DNA from: JBBQYA01 sp031412335
GTDB taxonomy: Bacteria; Bacteroidota; Bacteroidia; Sphingobacteriales; Sphingobacteriaceae
DNA length: 64,000 bases
NCBI GenBank assembly: GCA_031412335.1
Contig: JANOCT010000043.1
Span: 1-64,000 of the forward strand
Direction of reading: 5' to 3'
Numbering within the stretch: position 1 is the first letter of the stretch; every line of letters begins with the position of its first letter. Below, one piece after another: positions 1 through 8,195 of the stretch. The notes under the pieces were generated by a model. It was not told the DNA's origin, searched no databases, and saw only the letters and a list, made by a program, of their open reading frames with translations. The translations under genes were made by a program, and so were the position numbers.

Positions 1-132
1 TTACAGGGTTATTTAGATGAGTATTGTTACAAAGTAAATCGAAGATATTTAGGGGAAAACTTATTTGAACGATTAATTAGTATTTCTATGGATGATACTT
101 GGTATGGTAAGAAGAAGTATGTTAACGGATAG
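1..132 (+). pseudogene. IS1595/ISXO2-family transposase, 3' end only (runs off left edge)
   Basis: Frame 1 from the first base is open for 43 codons and stops with TAG at 130-132. The peptide contains YLDEYCYKVNRR followed by LFERLI, which resembles the C-terminal end of ISXO2-like (IS1595 family) DDE transposases, where a YLDEF.(Y/F)RFNRR motif precedes a conserved FxxLL segment. Only the C-terminus is in the window, so it cannot be told whether the upstream part is intact. The next gene remnant follows in the same reading frame with no start of its own, so the insertion sequence probably interrupted that gene. No terminal inverted repeat could be recognised with confidence between 133 and 165. 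Confidence 0.7.
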
Positions 133-834
133 TCATTTAAACTAATATTAAACAAACCAACATCATTGTTCGGATTAGATAGTTTGGCTAAAGTAAAAAA
201 CGACTTCACGTTATCTTGTGAAACCAAAACATTAAATGGGTTAGATAATTTAAAATACGTAGGTGGAATACTATTAATTAAAGGAGATTCATTAATAAGT
301 CTAGCTGCACTCACCAATTTAGATACTGTTCGTGAAATTACTATAACATATTGTCTTAATTTAACTTCTCTATCTGGAATTGATAATATAGATCCAACAA
401 CATTAAATAGTGTTTTAATTTCTACTAATCCCAAATTAAGTAATTGTTCTGTAAAAAGTATGTGCGATTATTTGGATGAAAATGGACAATTTATCGTGGT
501 TGTAAATACTGGAAACTGTACTGACACTTCAGCAATCAGAGCAGCTTGCAATGCAGTAGGAATAAATTCAATAGACATAGAAAATCTTAAATTAAAAACT
601 TTTGTAAATCAAAACAGTAATAAATTAGAAATTAGCTACGAATTGATTAAAAATTCTGAAACTTCAATTCGTATGTACGATATTATGGGAAAATTAATAG
701 CTAATTACCCTTCAGAATTCAAATCAGCTGGAGAACATAATTTAGAAATCCCAATCAGCAATTTGAGTAAAGGAATTTACTTAGTTGAAGTTTTGATTGA
801 TGAAATTAAATTAGTTCGAAAAGTTAATTTTTAA
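133..834 (+). pseudogene. 5'-truncated leucine-rich surface protein with T9SS C-terminal domain
   Basis: The open frame continues from the transposase stop. The only start candidate is a weak TTG at 166, giving about 222 residues with no signal peptide. It begins in the middle of a non-canonical leucine-rich repeat (FGLDSLAKV, then LDNLKYVGGILLI), carries the Cys-rich cap (LSNCSVKSMCDYL ... NCTDTSAIRAACN) and ends in a T9SS type A sorting domain (MYDIMGKLI ... LSKGIYLVEV). The same modules occur in the same order in the complete 578-residue neighbour at 858, so most of this gene's 5' part is missing. Loss by insertion of the upstream IS element is the simplest reading. It is probably not secreted and not functional. 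Confidence 0.65.
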
Positions 835-857
835 ATTATTATTAAAATAAGTTAAAT

Positions 858-2594
858 ATGAAAAAATATATTTTTATAATATTATTATTAACTATAATTT
901 CTCTCAAATTAAAAGCACAATGCCCTCCTGGCGATTATTACGTTTACAGCCAGCAAGATGTAAATAACTTTAAAACATTATATCCGCAATGTGAACTGAT
1001 CTCAGGTGATCTTTATATTAACGATATTACGACTGCTACAAATTTAAACGGATTATCTGAAATTAAAACAATATCGGGCACCGTATTTGTTTTTTACAAC
1101 AATTCAATAGCTTCATTTTCTGGTTTATCAAGTTTAGAAGAAATAGGTGGAAATTTTTTAATTAGTGCAAGCAATGGTTTTCTGAATTTTGGAGGTTTAG
1201 AAAATCTTAAAAGTATTGGTGGCTATGCTGAAATTTCTTATTGTAATAACTTACAAGATTTCTCCGGATTATCAGGTTTGGAAGAAATAGGTTCGTCTTT
1301 AACCATTAAATTTAATGACAGTCTTACTACACTTGCTGGACCTACATCATTAATTTATTTAGGATTAACTCCTGAATCTAATTTAGAAATAAGTAGCAAT
1401 CCATCTTTAATAAACATAAATGGATTAAATGGAATAAACGAGGTTAAGGGTAAAGTTTATATTTATAGAAATAAGGCTCTATTAAATCTGGATGGGCTAA
1501 GCGGTTTAAATTCAGTAGATAGCAGTTTTATTATTGATGATAATATAGTCTTACAAAACACCAATGGGTTAAATAATTTAGTTTCTCTTAATAAAGGAAT
1601 TCTTATTCGGAAAAATCCAGAACTTCAAACCATCAATTTAAATTCTTTGTCTTTTTTTAATGGAGATTTTGAATGCTTAACGAATAATAAGCTTACTTCA
1701 ATAATAGGAATGCAGAATCTCGACCTAGTTTCTGGTAAAATAAGACTTGAAGCAAATCTGATTTTGCAAAATATCAATGGTTTTTCGAATATTAAAAATG
1801 TGTTAAGATCGTTAGATATTAACATAAATTATCAATTAAACAACCTAAACTTTAACTCTTTATTAAGCGTAAATGGAGATTTTAGCATAGTTGGAAATGG
1901 AACAGTAACTTCTTTTTCAAACTTCTCGAAATTGAAAAAAATTGGTGGTGAGTGTCTCATTGTAGGGGCTGACCAAACTAAAAATTTGAATGGTTTAGAC
2001 AGTTTAAAAACAATCGGAAACGGTTTATGGATTCAAAGTATGGATTCTTTGACAAATTTAAATGCACTTAATAATTTAGATACAGTAAATAGCTTTATTA
2101 AAATAATTAGCTGTCCAGAATTGCTAAACATTTCTAGTTTAAAAAACATAAAACCTAATCTTTTAAACTCAATAGTAATAAATGGTAATTATAAATTATC
2201 GAATTGCGCAATTAAAAGTGTTTGTGATTATTTCCCTTTAAATAAACCAATATCAATTTTTAATAATGGAAGTGGTTGCTTAGATACAACAGATGTTAGA
2301 CTGGCCTGTAACGGAGTAGGGCTATCAAGTCAATCTAATAAAGATTATAAATTTACTGCATTTGCAAACCAGCAATCGGGCAATCTCGAAATTTCATACA
2401 TATTAGATAAAAATTCAAACGTTCAAATAAATTTGCTTGACATTACAGGAAAATTAGTTTTTACAAATAATCAAGGATTTCAATTAGAAGGAAATCAGAA
2501 TTTAGAAATGTCTATGAATAATTTAAATAAAGGAATTTACTTATTGGAAGTCATTATCGATAATTATAGATTAACACAGAAAATTATTTTTTGA
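858..2594 (+). CDS. Secreted leucine-rich repeat (receptor L-domain-like) protein with T9SS sorting domain
   Basis: 578 residues, exported and probably attached to the cell surface. Residues 1-20 are a signal peptide (KKYIFIILLLTIISLKLKA, then QCPPGDY). Residues 45-440 are about 16-18 irregular leucine-rich repeats of the form GLxxLxxIGGxLxIxxNxxL, the pattern of receptor L-domain/BspA-like surface proteins. A cap with four cysteines follows (LSNCAIKSVCDYF ... GCLDTTDVRLACN). The last 80 residues are a T9SS type A domain (LLDITGKLVF ... LNKGIYLLEV). Family knowledge suggests a ligand-binding or adhesive role; no enzyme motif is visible. It is the intact paralogue of the truncated gene just upstream. 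No Shine-Dalgarno sequence precedes the ATG, as usual in this phylum. Confidence 0.8.
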   Translation: MKKYIFIILLLTIISLKLKAQCPPGDYYVYSQQDVNNFKTLYPQCELISGDLYINDITTATNLNGLSEIKTISGTVFVFYNNSIASFSGLSSLEEIGGNFLISASNGFLNFGGLENLKSIGGYAEISYCNNLQDFSGLSGLEEIGSSLTIKFNDSLTTLAGPTSLIYLGLTPESNLEISSNPSLININGLNGINEVKGKVYIYRNKALLNLDGLSGLNSVDSSFIIDDNIVLQNTNGLNNLVSLNKGILIRKNPELQTINLNSLSFFNGDFECLTNNKLTSIIGMQNLDLVSGKIRLEANLILQNINGFSNIKNVLRSLDININYQLNNLNFNSLLSVNGDFSIVGNGTVTSFSNFSKLKKIGGECLIVGADQTKNLNGLDSLKTIGNGLWIQSMDSLTNLNALNNLDTVNSFIKIISCPELLNISSLKNIKPNLLNSIVINGNYKLSNCAIKSVCDYFPLNKPISIFNNGSGCLDTTDVRLACNGVGLSSQSNKDYKFTAFANQQSGNLEISYILDKNSNVQINLLDITGKLVFTNNQGFQLEGNQNLEMSMNNLNKGIYLLEVIIDNYRLTQKIIF

Positions 2595-2624
2595 AATTTT
2601 AAAAATCCCTTTTTCAAAGAATCT

Positions 2625-2642
2625 TTTAGATTAATCTAAAAA
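2625..2642. promoter_or_regulatory. Perfect 18-bp palindrome between two T9SS cargo genes
   Basis: The sequence TTTTAGATTAATCTAAAA is its own reverse complement with no spacer. It lies 31 bp after the leucine-rich protein stop and about 90 bp before the next ATG. A palindrome without a loop suits a dimeric DNA-binding protein better than a rho-independent terminator, and no T-run follows. It is AT-rich, so chance is possible. Confidence 0.25.
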
Positions 2643-2730
2643 TGGAATAAGTAAATGGAGTGATAAACTAATGCCTTAAATTTTCAAAAAAGGTCTGTAA
2701 TTTGTTGAACTATTTTCTTCAATTTTAATA

Positions 2731-3996
2731 ATGATGAAGTTTTTACGCTCAACACTTTTGTTTTTACTAATTTCTGTTTCTGTTTATGCTCAGAATACTC
2801 CCAAACGAGCTCTTTTTATCGGAAACAGTTACACATACTTTAATAATCTTCCTGAGCTTACTGCTCGTTTAGCCTCGTCAGCAGGCGATAGTCTATTTGT
2901 AGATGATCACTTAGTTGGCGGCTGGTCACTTCAATTACACGCCGGAAATAATACTTCTGTAAATAAAATAAAAGCTGGAAATTGGGATTTTGTTGCTTTG
3001 CAAGAATATAGCCGATTGCCTTCCTATCCGATTGCTTTAGTTGATAGTTTGGTTTTTCCTTATGCTCGCTTTTTAGACAGCTTAGTAAATGAGCACAGCC
3101 CTTGCGGAGAAACAATTTTTTACATGACATGGGGAAGAAAAAATGGGAATTCCATTGATTGCGCCAACATTCCATCAGTTTGTACTTACCAAGGAATGGA
3201 TAGTTTAACTCGCTTACGGTATCAAATATTGGCAGATACGAATCAAGCTATACTCTCACCAGTTGGTGCAGTTTGGAGATATTTAAGAGAAAATCACCCC
3301 AACCTAGAATTATATACTTCTGATGGAAGTCATCCTTCTTTGTTAGGTTCGTATGCTGCGGCTTGTTCTTTTTATAGCGTTATTTTTAGAAAAGATCCTA
3401 TGTTAATAACCTATGATACAACAGTTTCCTCAGTGAATGCTGCCATCATTAGAAATGCTGCAAAATTGGTTGTATTTGATAGTTTAACATTATGGAATGT
3501 TGGCAAATATGATCCAATCTCCAATTATAATTTTTCTGTTAAAGGAAAAGAAATTAGCTTTACTAATACTTCTATCAATGCAGAAAGCTATGTATGGGAT
3601 TTTGGTGATGGAGATTCATCAACGTTGCCAAATCCAAGTCATACTTACCAAGTTAATGGGGTATATAGAACAAAATTAATTAGTTCAACTTGCGCGTTAA
3701 GCGATTTAATGGTTCAGTCCATCAACATAAATGTGAGTGGATTAAGTGAAAAAAAGAATGACTTAAACTTTACTATTTATCCTAATCCGGCTAATGATCA
3801 AATAATGCTAAAATCTAATAATCAATTGATTAAGTCTTTTGCTTTATTTAATTATCAGGGAATAAAATTGAAAGAAAACGAAGTAAATAGTTTTGATTTG
3901 CAAATATCTATTTCTGATTTACCAGTAGGATTATATTTCATAAAAATTATAACCAAAGATGATTCGATTGGAATAAAGAAGTTTTTGAAAGAATAA
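2731..3996 (+). CDS. Secreted SGNH/GDSL-type hydrolase with PKD domain and T9SS sorting domain
   Basis: 421 residues. A signal peptide ends near residue 20 (VSVYAQ). The catalytic part follows: ALFIGNSYTY places the nucleophile serine at about residue 33, and DGSHPS at about 198-203 supplies the Asp/His pair, as in SGNH hydrolases of the DUF4886-like type. A single PKD domain follows (YVWDFGDGDSST near 288), and the final 80 residues form a T9SS type A sorting domain (YPNPANDQIML ... LPVGLYFIKI). Family knowledge suggests an esterase or deacetylase acting on extracellular ester-linked substrates, probably polysaccharide; the substrate is unknown. The gene converges on the minus-strand gene ending at 4010. 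Confidence 0.82.
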   Translation: MMKFLRSTLLFLLISVSVYAQNTPKRALFIGNSYTYFNNLPELTARLASSAGDSLFVDDHLVGGWSLQLHAGNNTSVNKIKAGNWDFVALQEYSRLPSYPIALVDSLVFPYARFLDSLVNEHSPCGETIFYMTWGRKNGNSIDCANIPSVCTYQGMDSLTRLRYQILADTNQAILSPVGAVWRYLRENHPNLELYTSDGSHPSLLGSYAAACSFYSVIFRKDPMLITYDTTVSSVNAAIIRNAAKLVVFDSLTLWNVGKYDPISNYNFSVKGKEISFTNTSINAESYVWDFGDGDSSTLPNPSHTYQVNGVYRTKLISSTCALSDLMVQSININVSGLSEKKNDLNFTIYPNPANDQIMLKSNNQLIKSFALFNYQGIKLKENEVNSFDLQISISDLPVGLYFIKIITKDDSIGIKKFLKE

Positions 3997-4009
3997 AAAA
4001 TAAGCTAAT

Positions 4010-6103
4010 TTAATAACCTCCGCTCCTCTTTCGTACAAACCATTCTATAGAAAGTAAAGTCATGAGCAAAAAGAAAATCCATTTTAGGCTGATAAGTTCG
4101 TCTAATCTTTTTTGTTCAAAAGAAACCGTTTTAATTTCTTCTTTATTTTTAATTAAATCTGCTAATTGTTGCAATTGATTTAAATAAAAAAGTTTTCCAC
4201 CCGATTTTTCAGATAATGCATTCAATAATTGGTGATTTGCAGTCGTTTGCAGTTCTTCTAAATTTAGGTTTTTGATAATAAACTGCCCTTTTACTTCATA
4301 GCTTTTATCTCCTAATTTTGTCCGAGCTGTATATTTATATTCATCTACTGGAAGCACTCCTGCATCTAATTTATACGCTTTTTCTGTTTTAGAAAAAGTA
4401 AATGGATACTTCTTTCCAGCTTTGTTTGCAATTTCTAAAAAAGCATCAGGAGTATTGATTAATTCATAACTATCATTATATAATTCTGCATTAATTGATA
4501 TATTTTCATTTTCATCAAAATCATTTTTTGGAATAGAAACTCTAAACTTTCGTTTATCTTCTTTCGCAGTCATGTACTGTACCGTTTTATTAATTAGTTC
4601 ATCAACTGCTTCATGATTTTGCTTTTCTCGAAAATTATATAATCTCCATTTCCATATTCCTTCTCCAAATAAATAGGCAGTTTTTGAATTTCCATTGGTG
4701 CCGAAAGCCAACAAAGGTGTTTTCGTACTCACAGAACCAATTTTTTGATACAATAAAGTGCTTAATGGTGTAGTAGAACTGTACGTTCCAAACAAGCCAT
4801 TTAACGGAGGCAAACTTTTTATTAATATACTATTTTGATCAGACAAACTAAATAAAAAGAAATCGTTAGAAAGTTCAGGAAGTAATTCATTCATCTGATT
4901 CTTACTACCAGAAATAGTTACACCCGACTGCATTCTGTTAAATAAATCTGGATATGTTTGGCTACCAGTAATATACCAAACTGGAATTCCTGATTCTTTT
5001 ATTTTAGTAATAATTACCTGTGCATTAGATTCAGCAGTAGGCAATTGGTGCATTATAATTAAATTGTATTGATTGACTGTATTAACATCAAAAGCATCAG
5101 GGTAAGCAATTGTAACCTCGTAGTTTTTATTGTTTTCTAAGCTTTGACGTACTGCCGAAATATCTGGATGTGGGGCTGCAGCTAAAAATAATATTTTTTG
5201 TTTTCCGTCAAGTATTTCAGGAAATATAGCACGAGAATTATTCTTTAATGTAATTTCACGTTTCACATCCGAAACCGATACAAAGTATTTAACCGTACCT
5301 GTTTTTTTAGCTTGTAATGTAATCGGAACATCAATTCTAAAATTACCTGAATTGATTGCTATATCTTTTTTAAAAATTGAATTCCCATCTTCCAAAACCG
5401 TCAATTGAGTAGTTGATCCTGTGCATGAACTTGCTGATACCGAAACATTAATGGTAAAATCGTTTCCTAAATAAACAATTTTATTATATTGAATATCACT
5501 GATTAATAGATCACGCTGCGGAATGGTATCCCCTAATGCAATGGAATAAATAGGTGCATTTACTTCGTTATTACTATATAAAGGATTGCTACCCTCATTA
5601 TAAATACCATCTGAAAAAACAATTAAAGCACCTACATTTCTGTTGGCATAACTGCTATTTAATGTGGAAAATAATTTACTGAAATCGGTTTTTTTATCAA
5701 TAAAAGAATTAGAAATACTCTTTGTAACCTGATCACCAAATTGATATTCTTCAACATCAAAATCTTTTTTCAATTCAGCTATTAAAGTTTTTTGTTGCTG
5801 AGCTAAATTTTGTTTGTATTCATTCCCATATTTATTTAATAGCAATGAAGAAGAATTATCGCTTGCAATTACAATTACTGGCTTTTCAATTATATTTTTT
5901 ATCGTTTGAAAAAGTGGATTAACCAATAAAAATGCAAGAAGTGTAATTACCAAACCTCTAAGAGCAAATAAAAGAATTCGGGTTGGTTTGGCAAATGCTT
6001 TAGAATCTGAATAGAGAAACCATGCATAAGCTACTCCAAGTATCAAACAAAAAATAAAATACCAAGCAGGATAATCGCTGAATAATAATGAAAAAGAAGG
6101 CAA
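4010..6103 (-). CDS. Membrane protein with VWA-like domain (BatA-like, class I glutamine amidotransferase-like region)
   Basis: 697 residues. Two N-terminal membrane helices (about 14-30 and 42-63) are followed by a von Willebrand A-like segment: SDNSSS at 81-86 fits a DxSxS metal-binding motif, and ALIVFSDG near 160 fits the second VWA strand. The centre (KILFLAAAPHPDISAVRQSLE ... LIIMHQLP) resembles the glutamine-amidotransferase-like fold seen in large Bacteroidota membrane proteins. One more helix sits at about 674-690 (WIFFLLMTLLSIEWFV) before a short basic tail. The bulk is therefore likely periplasmic, with both ends at the inner membrane. Related proteins are annotated only as VWA-containing or hypothetical. 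The function is unknown. Confidence 0.65.
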   Translation of the reverse strand: MPSFSLLFSDYPAWYFIFCLILGVAYAWFLYSDSKAFAKPTRILLFALRGLVITLLAFLLVNPLFQTIKNIIEKPVIVIASDNSSSLLLNKYGNEYKQNLAQQQKTLIAELKKDFDVEEYQFGDQVTKSISNSFIDKKTDFSKLFSTLNSSYANRNVGALIVFSDGIYNEGSNPLYSNNEVNAPIYSIALGDTIPQRDLLISDIQYNKIVYLGNDFTINVSVSASSCTGSTTQLTVLEDGNSIFKKDIAINSGNFRIDVPITLQAKKTGTVKYFVSVSDVKREITLKNNSRAIFPEILDGKQKILFLAAAPHPDISAVRQSLENNKNYEVTIAYPDAFDVNTVNQYNLIIMHQLPTAESNAQVIITKIKESGIPVWYITGSQTYPDLFNRMQSGVTISGSKNQMNELLPELSNDFFLFSLSDQNSILIKSLPPLNGLFGTYSSTTPLSTLLYQKIGSVSTKTPLLAFGTNGNSKTAYLFGEGIWKWRLYNFREKQNHEAVDELINKTVQYMTAKEDKRKFRVSIPKNDFDENENISINAELYNDSYELINTPDAFLEIANKAGKKYPFTFSKTEKAYKLDAGVLPVDEYKYTARTKLGDKSYEVKGQFIIKNLNLEELQTTANHQLLNALSEKSGGKLFYLNQLQQLADLIKNKEEIKTVSFEQKRLDELISLKWIFFLLMTLLSIEWFVRKRSGGY

Positions 6104-6205
6104 GACCGGATGTGTATTTTATAAATTAATGAGTATAAATTCGAATATAACGTTTAATCAGTTGATTGTTTTTAAAATAATTTAATCTAATTATCATGAA
6201 TTAAA

Positions 6206-6934
6206 TTATTCAATTTCAAAAGAAGCATTTACAACAGCCGTTAATTCTTTTTCTATAGAGGAAACGTCGTTCATACCGTAATCTGATATCATGTTTGAAT
6301 TTTTTGGAGTGATTTGCAAAACTCCCATTCTGGCATTCGTAAGTGTACCAAGTTTTCGGCTGGTTGCTTCAGCAATTTTTTGTCCGCGTGTCATGGCATC
6401 TTTTGCTGCAGCAGCTTGAATTTCAATTTTTAAATCTGCTAATTTGGTGTAATAATATTCAGGTTGAGAAATAGAAAAATACAAACCTTTTTCGACCAAG
6501 GAACTAATATCAAGTGATATTTCTTTGATTTTGTTTACATCATTTGATTGAAATTCAAATCCTTGACTCGCTGTAAAGTCTCTGATTCCTAATTGAACTC
6601 CATTTTCACTATAATTATAATTTGGATAATTACTAATAGTTTGAAATTCTACTTTGTCGGAAGCGAATCCCTTAGCTTTTAAATATTCCAACAAAATAGG
6701 TTTCTGATTTTGCAAAGATCGATACGCATCAGCTGCATTTGCACCAGAAACGCTCAAATTACCACGTTGAATACCCAAATCAGAAACCAAATCTTTTTTT
6801 GCTGAACCAGTTACTGTGATTATCTGATCTTTTTTTGAAAATTTATTAATGGCATTTGCAATGAAAAATAAACCTAAAACCAAGGCTAATCCTGAAATTA
6901 ATGCTGGCAAAACAAAACGATTTCCTCTATTCAT
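6206..6934 (-). CDS. SIMPL domain-containing protein (DUF541)
   Basis: 242 residues with one N-terminal membrane helix or uncleaved signal (FVLPALISGLALVLGLFFIANAI). The SIMPL/DUF541 core follows: ITVTGSAKKDLVSDLGIQRGNLSV, then the pattern of paired residues around PILLEYLKAKGF, and the late AAAKDAMTRGQKIAEATSRKLG segment typical of the family. SIMPL proteins are envelope or periplasmic proteins linked to oxidative stress in some bacteria, with a beta-barrel-like oligomer in others. No specific role can be assigned here. It is transcribed away from fabG with about 87 bp between them, and it may share a transcript with the downstream VWA-like gene. Confidence 0.82.
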   Translation of the reverse strand: MNRGNRFVLPALISGLALVLGLFFIANAINKFSKKDQIITVTGSAKKDLVSDLGIQRGNLSVSGANAADAYRSLQNQKPILLEYLKAKGFASDKVEFQTISNYPNYNYSENGVQLGIRDFTASQGFEFQSNDVNKIKEISLDISSLVEKGLYFSISQPEYYYTKLADLKIEIQAAAAKDAMTRGQKIAEATSRKLGTLTNARMGVLQITPKNSNMISDYGMNDVSSIEKELTAVVNASFEIE

Positions 6935-7021
6935 AACGTTTATATTTATTAGTTAATTTATCCTGAAAATATATTTAAGATACTTACTGAAGTTAGATTT
7001 ATAGGTTTAATTTAATCAGGA

Positions 7022-7765
7022 TTACAACATTCCTCCACAAACAGAAATTACCTGCCCGTTTACATAACTGCTCATATCCGAAGCCAGAAAAATGGCAACA
7101 TTTGCAACATCATCCGTTTCGCCCATTCGTTTTAATGGAATCATTTTGCTCCATTCTGCAGTGGTTTCTGCTGGCAAAATATCGGTCATTTCTGTCTTAA
7201 TAAAACCAGGAGCAATTACATTTGCTCGAATATTTCTCGACCCTAATTCTTTTGCGATAGATTTGGTAAATCCAATGATACCTGCTTTGGAGGCAGCATA
7301 ATTTGATTGTCCTGCATTACCCTGAACGCCAACTATCGAACTCATGTTTACAAAAACTCCATGTCGCTGTTTCATCATTGGTTTTGAAGCAGCTTTGGTA
7401 ATGTTGAAAATTGATTTCAAATTTACATTCATTACCTCATCCCAATTCTCTTCACTCATACGCATCAGCAATCCATCTTTCGTAATTCCGGCATTATTCA
7501 CTACAATATCCAAAGCGCCAAAATCCGTTATTACTGCATTTATTAATTCTTCGGCGGCTTTAAAATCAGAAGCATCAGATCGATATCCTTTAACCTTAGT
7601 TCCCGAATTAGCTAATTCTTTTTCTAATGCTTCTCCTTTTTCTACGCTCGATAAATAAGTGAAAGCAACGTTTGCACCATGTTCAGCAAACTTTTCGGCA
7701 ATTTTCCTTCCAATACCTTTGGATGCTCCGGTAATTAATGCTGTTTTTCCTTCCAGTAATTTCAT
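7022..7765 (-). CDS. fabG: 3-oxoacyl-[acyl-carrier-protein] reductase FabG
   Basis: 247 residues, the usual length. It reduces 3-oxoacyl-ACP to 3-hydroxyacyl-ACP with NADPH in type II fatty acid synthesis in the cytoplasm. The Rossmann glycine motif TGASKGIG is at 12-19, NNAG at 90-93, the catalytic serine at 142-143 (VNMSSIVG) and the YxxxK pair at Y156/K160 (SNYAASKAG). The C-terminus (SSYVNGQVISVCGGML) is also typical. Within the short-chain dehydrogenase superfamily this spacing and the C-terminal signature favour FabG over other members. No fab or acpP genes are adjacent, so it appears to stand alone. Confidence 0.93.
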   Translation of the reverse strand: MKLLEGKTALITGASKGIGRKIAEKFAEHGANVAFTYLSSVEKGEALEKELANSGTKVKGYRSDASDFKAAEELINAVITDFGALDIVVNNAGITKDGLLMRMSEENWDEVMNVNLKSIFNITKAASKPMMKQRHGVFVNMSSIVGVQGNAGQSNYAASKAGIIGFTKSIAKELGSRNIRANVIAPGFIKTEMTDILPAETTAEWSKMIPLKRMGETDDVANVAIFLASDMSSYVNGQVISVCGGML

Positions 7766-7810
7766 TTCCTTGGTTTATGAGATAAGATGTTTATTGTTGA
7801 TGTTTTGAGA

Positions 7811-7822
7811 TGTTTATTTGTT
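7811..7822 (+). repeat. Dispersed 12-mer TGTTTATTTGTT, left copy of spacer pair
   Basis: The exact reverse complement AACAAATAAACA occurs at 8156-8167 on the other side of the same spacer. The same 12-mer pair brackets the 13152-13476 spacer, so the motif is associated with intergenic regions here. Confidence 0.5.
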
Positions 7823-7863
7823 AATGCGTTGATATGTTTTAACAATTTATTGATACACTTTCT

Positions 7864-7997
7864 ACTAGCCCAGATTGAAGCGGCATCTCCTTTGAAATAA
7901 CGAGACAAGTTCCTTTTTTTTCAATTAAAAAAACAATTAAAATAAGATTCTTCGTTTTTCTCAGAATTGAAATACAGCGTAAAGCCGGATTAGCTCC
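7864..7997 (+). ncRNA. Candidate structured RNA element, copy 1
   Basis: The 5' part reads agattgaagcggcatc (7872-7887). The 3' part reads aatacagcgtaaagc (7970-7984) followed by cggattagctcc. An AT-rich spacer of about 80 bp lies between them. The same two conserved strings, in the same order, occur on the minus strand at 12240-12335. A short helix can be drawn between GC(GGC)AT on the left and AT(ACA)GC on the right in both copies. Recurrent intergenic elements with this GCGGCATC ... ATACAGCG look are, to my recollection, widespread in Bacteroidota genomes, but I cannot name the family with certainty. Its strand is opposite to both flanking genes. Confidence 0.45.
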
Positions 7998-8155
7998 AAA
8001 ATATTTCTGTAAAAATTCGATATGAATTCATATAAAATTAACTTTATAATAAGCTTTGATTAAATAGTTTTAAAATTAAAGCTGAACAACAAAATCGAAA
8101 AAAGCGTTCAGGTCTCAAAAAATAATTTTCTAAAAATTTACCTGAATACTACCTC

Positions 8156-8167
8156 AACAAATAAACA
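8156..8167 (-). repeat. Dispersed 12-mer AACAAATAAACA, right copy of spacer pair
   Basis: It is the exact reverse complement of 7811-7822. The two lie about 335 bp apart and flank the RNA-like element. Confidence 0.5.
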
Positions 8168-8195
8168 ACTTAATAAAAAACATACTTAATAATTA

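Larger units (their letters stand above)
7766..8195. other. 430-bp spacer between fabG and sucD
   Basis: There is no credible coding sequence. It holds a plus-strand RNA-like element (7864-7997), flanked by one TGTTTATTTGTT 12-mer at 7811-7822 and its reverse complement at 8156-8167. The left 90 bp repeat variants of 'gatgtttattgttgatg'. Nothing further was recognised in 8000-8150. Confidence 0.6.

Noticed and set aside
27..434. 135-residue minus-strand frame at the left edge
   Set aside because: It is antisense to both the transposase tail and the leucine-rich remnant, which have clear homology-like motifs on the plus strand.
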